In this document: in pieces, positions 5,182-5,973 of the stretch | Layout of the letters: the number at the start of each line of letters is the position of its first letter | How positions within the stretch are numbered: position 1 is the first letter of the stretch | NCBI GenBank assembly: GCA_944381295.1 | Contig: CALWKP010000236.1 | Span: forward strand, 1-5,973 | Length of the DNA stretch: 5,973 nucleotides | Reading direction: 5' to 3' | Source of the DNA: an uncultured Clostridia bacterium | GTDB taxonomy: Bacteria > Bacillota > Clostridia > Oscillospirales > Acutalibacteraceae | Made by a program: the position numbers and the translations under genes | The notes under the pieces: model-generated | Database searches by the model: none | Told to the model about the DNA's origin: nothing | What the model saw: only the letters and a program-made list of their open reading frames with translations

Positions 5182-5973
5182 CAGTTTTCCACTTCCTCTT
5201 GCGCAAATGGATTTTCTGTGGTCCACGGTCTTTCTTCCCACAATTCGGTATCTTCCGAATAACTTGCAAAAACATCCGCCCGTTCCGATGTTTCTAGTGA
5301 GGTACCTTTCTTCTCTAATCCTTCACGCAGCGGAAGTTCTAACAGCTTCCTCCAGGCGCTTTCTGCTGCTTGCCACAGCAAAATATGTTCTGCATTACAG
5401 TCATCTGTCACCGGATAACCTTCTTCAATCCACTTTTTCTCTACCTCTTTATACCGCTCTTCCAATTCTTTCCGGCGTTTTTCTCCCTTTAAAAATGCTG
5501 CAAAATTATAGGCCCATTGCCCCACTGTATGACGGAATTGGAATGGGGAACGTTCCACACAAAACAGTTCCGAAATTTCCAGATCAGGTTGCTTATCTAT
5601 GGTATCTCCATCAAAATAAAAGCCTACATGAAACTGTGTTTGCAGCAAGTGACATGCGCTGTAATGTACCGATCGATTATTATTTCCGCTGATAATCAAT
5701 TCATCTCCGTCTGTCACTAGAATAACACAATCATTTCCGTTATCTTCGGCCGGAAATCCTGCTAATTTCTCCGTTCGTTCCTGGATCATCCGATGAGTTG
5801 ATGGACGCCCAATCAAAATTTTTCCTCCCTGCATTGGACATGCATCCTGTTCTTGTGTGATGAGCAACTGAGCTCCGTTAAGCTTTTCTATATAATCTCG
5901 GAATTCCTGGGCCGTATGTACTTCCAACCATGTTGCATTTTGTCCGAGGATAATTCTGCTTACCGCATTTCCA
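5181..5973 (-). CDS. Glycosidase-like protein with alpha-glucuronidase/GH89-type N-terminal domain (5' partial, possibly internally deleted)
   Basis: The frame is open through the window edge, so the gene starts outside; 263 residues are visible. The first ~150 resemble the alpha/beta N-terminal domain that precedes the barrel in alpha-glucuronidases (GH67/GH115), GH89 and DUF4838 proteins: a start like IILGQNATWLEVHTAQEFRD, GGKILIGRP (49-57), DELIISGNNNRSVHYSACHL (about 90-109), HVGFYFDGD (115-123) and PDLEISELF...PFQFRH. In those families this domain leads into a large catalytic barrel, normally giving 600-900 residues. Here it is followed after about residue 155 by a charged helical stretch (KGEKRRKELEERYKEVEKKW) and an acidic C-terminus ending EEVEN. 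The barrel is absent, so I infer an in-frame internal deletion, or a family I do not recognise. The stop overlaps the next ATG by one base, which suggests the 3' end is native. No catalytic residues can be assigned. Confidence 0.5.
   Translation of the reverse strand, partial: GNAVSRIILGQNATWLEVHTAQEFRDYIEKLNGAQLLITQEQDACPMQGGKILIGRPSTHRMIQERTEKLAGFPAEDNGNDCVILVTDGDELIISGNNNRSVHYSACHLLQTQFHVGFYFDGDTIDKQPDLEISELFCVERSPFQFRHTVGQWAYNFAAFLKGEKRRKELEERYKEVEKKWIEEGYPVTDDCNAEHILLWQAAESAWRKLLELPLREGLEKKGTSLETSERADVFASYSEDTELWEERPWTTENPFAQEEVEN

Noticed and set aside
1..5973. CRISPR arrays, tRNA, rRNA or riboswitch structures
   Set aside because: No regularly spaced repeats, no tRNA-like cloverleaf motifs, and no conserved riboswitch core were noticed in the short intergenic stretches.

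Overview
The window shows two convergent gene blocks that meet at a strong bidirectional terminator near 2480-2528. Moderate base composition, purine-rich Shine-Dalgarno sites, overlapping genes and the protein families suggest a low-to-mid GC anaerobic Firmicute, perhaps a gut Clostridia or Lachnospiraceae-like genome. That placement is an impression from the families, not a computed result.

Left block (+ strand, about 1-2320): a P-type Ca2+-transporting ATPase of the SERCA/PMR1 type, cut at its 5' end by the window edge. All catalytic motifs are present, but two tandem in-frame stops (TAATAA, 1772-1777) fall in transmembrane helix M5. The same reading frame then continues through M6-M10 to 2320, so the pump is split at its ion-binding core.

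Middle (2321-2609): a possible 21-codon hydrophobic ORF, an imperfect inverted repeat, and the 19-bp-stem terminator serving both blocks. Nothing else was recognised there.

Right block (- strand, transcribed from beyond 5973 down to about 2610). In transcription order it holds: the 3' part of a glycosidase with an alpha-glucuronidase/GH89-like N-terminal domain; a SelA-like PLP enzyme reduced to about 60 authentic residues; a RidA/YjgF protein broken by a 1-base frameshift; an intact second RidA protein; an amidohydrolase of the EF_0837 type with a 1-base frameshift and a premature TGA; and the last ~60 residues of a probable lactonase beta-propeller fused in frame behind it. Junctions are tight (1-base overlap, 10-nt gap, 14-nt overlap), so this was once one translationally coupled operon.

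Functionally the block makes sense as a degraded amino-sugar or sugar-acid pathway: glycosidase, amidohydrolase, PLP-dependent ammonia-lyase-like enzyme, lactonase, and two RidA proteins that could hydrolyse the enamine/imine intermediates a PLP eliminase releases. Only one RidA gene looks whole. The main message is that both convergent blocks carry inactivating lesions. The exception to simple decay could be sequence error at the two homopolymer-associated frameshifts, but error would not explain the large deletions or the stop codons.
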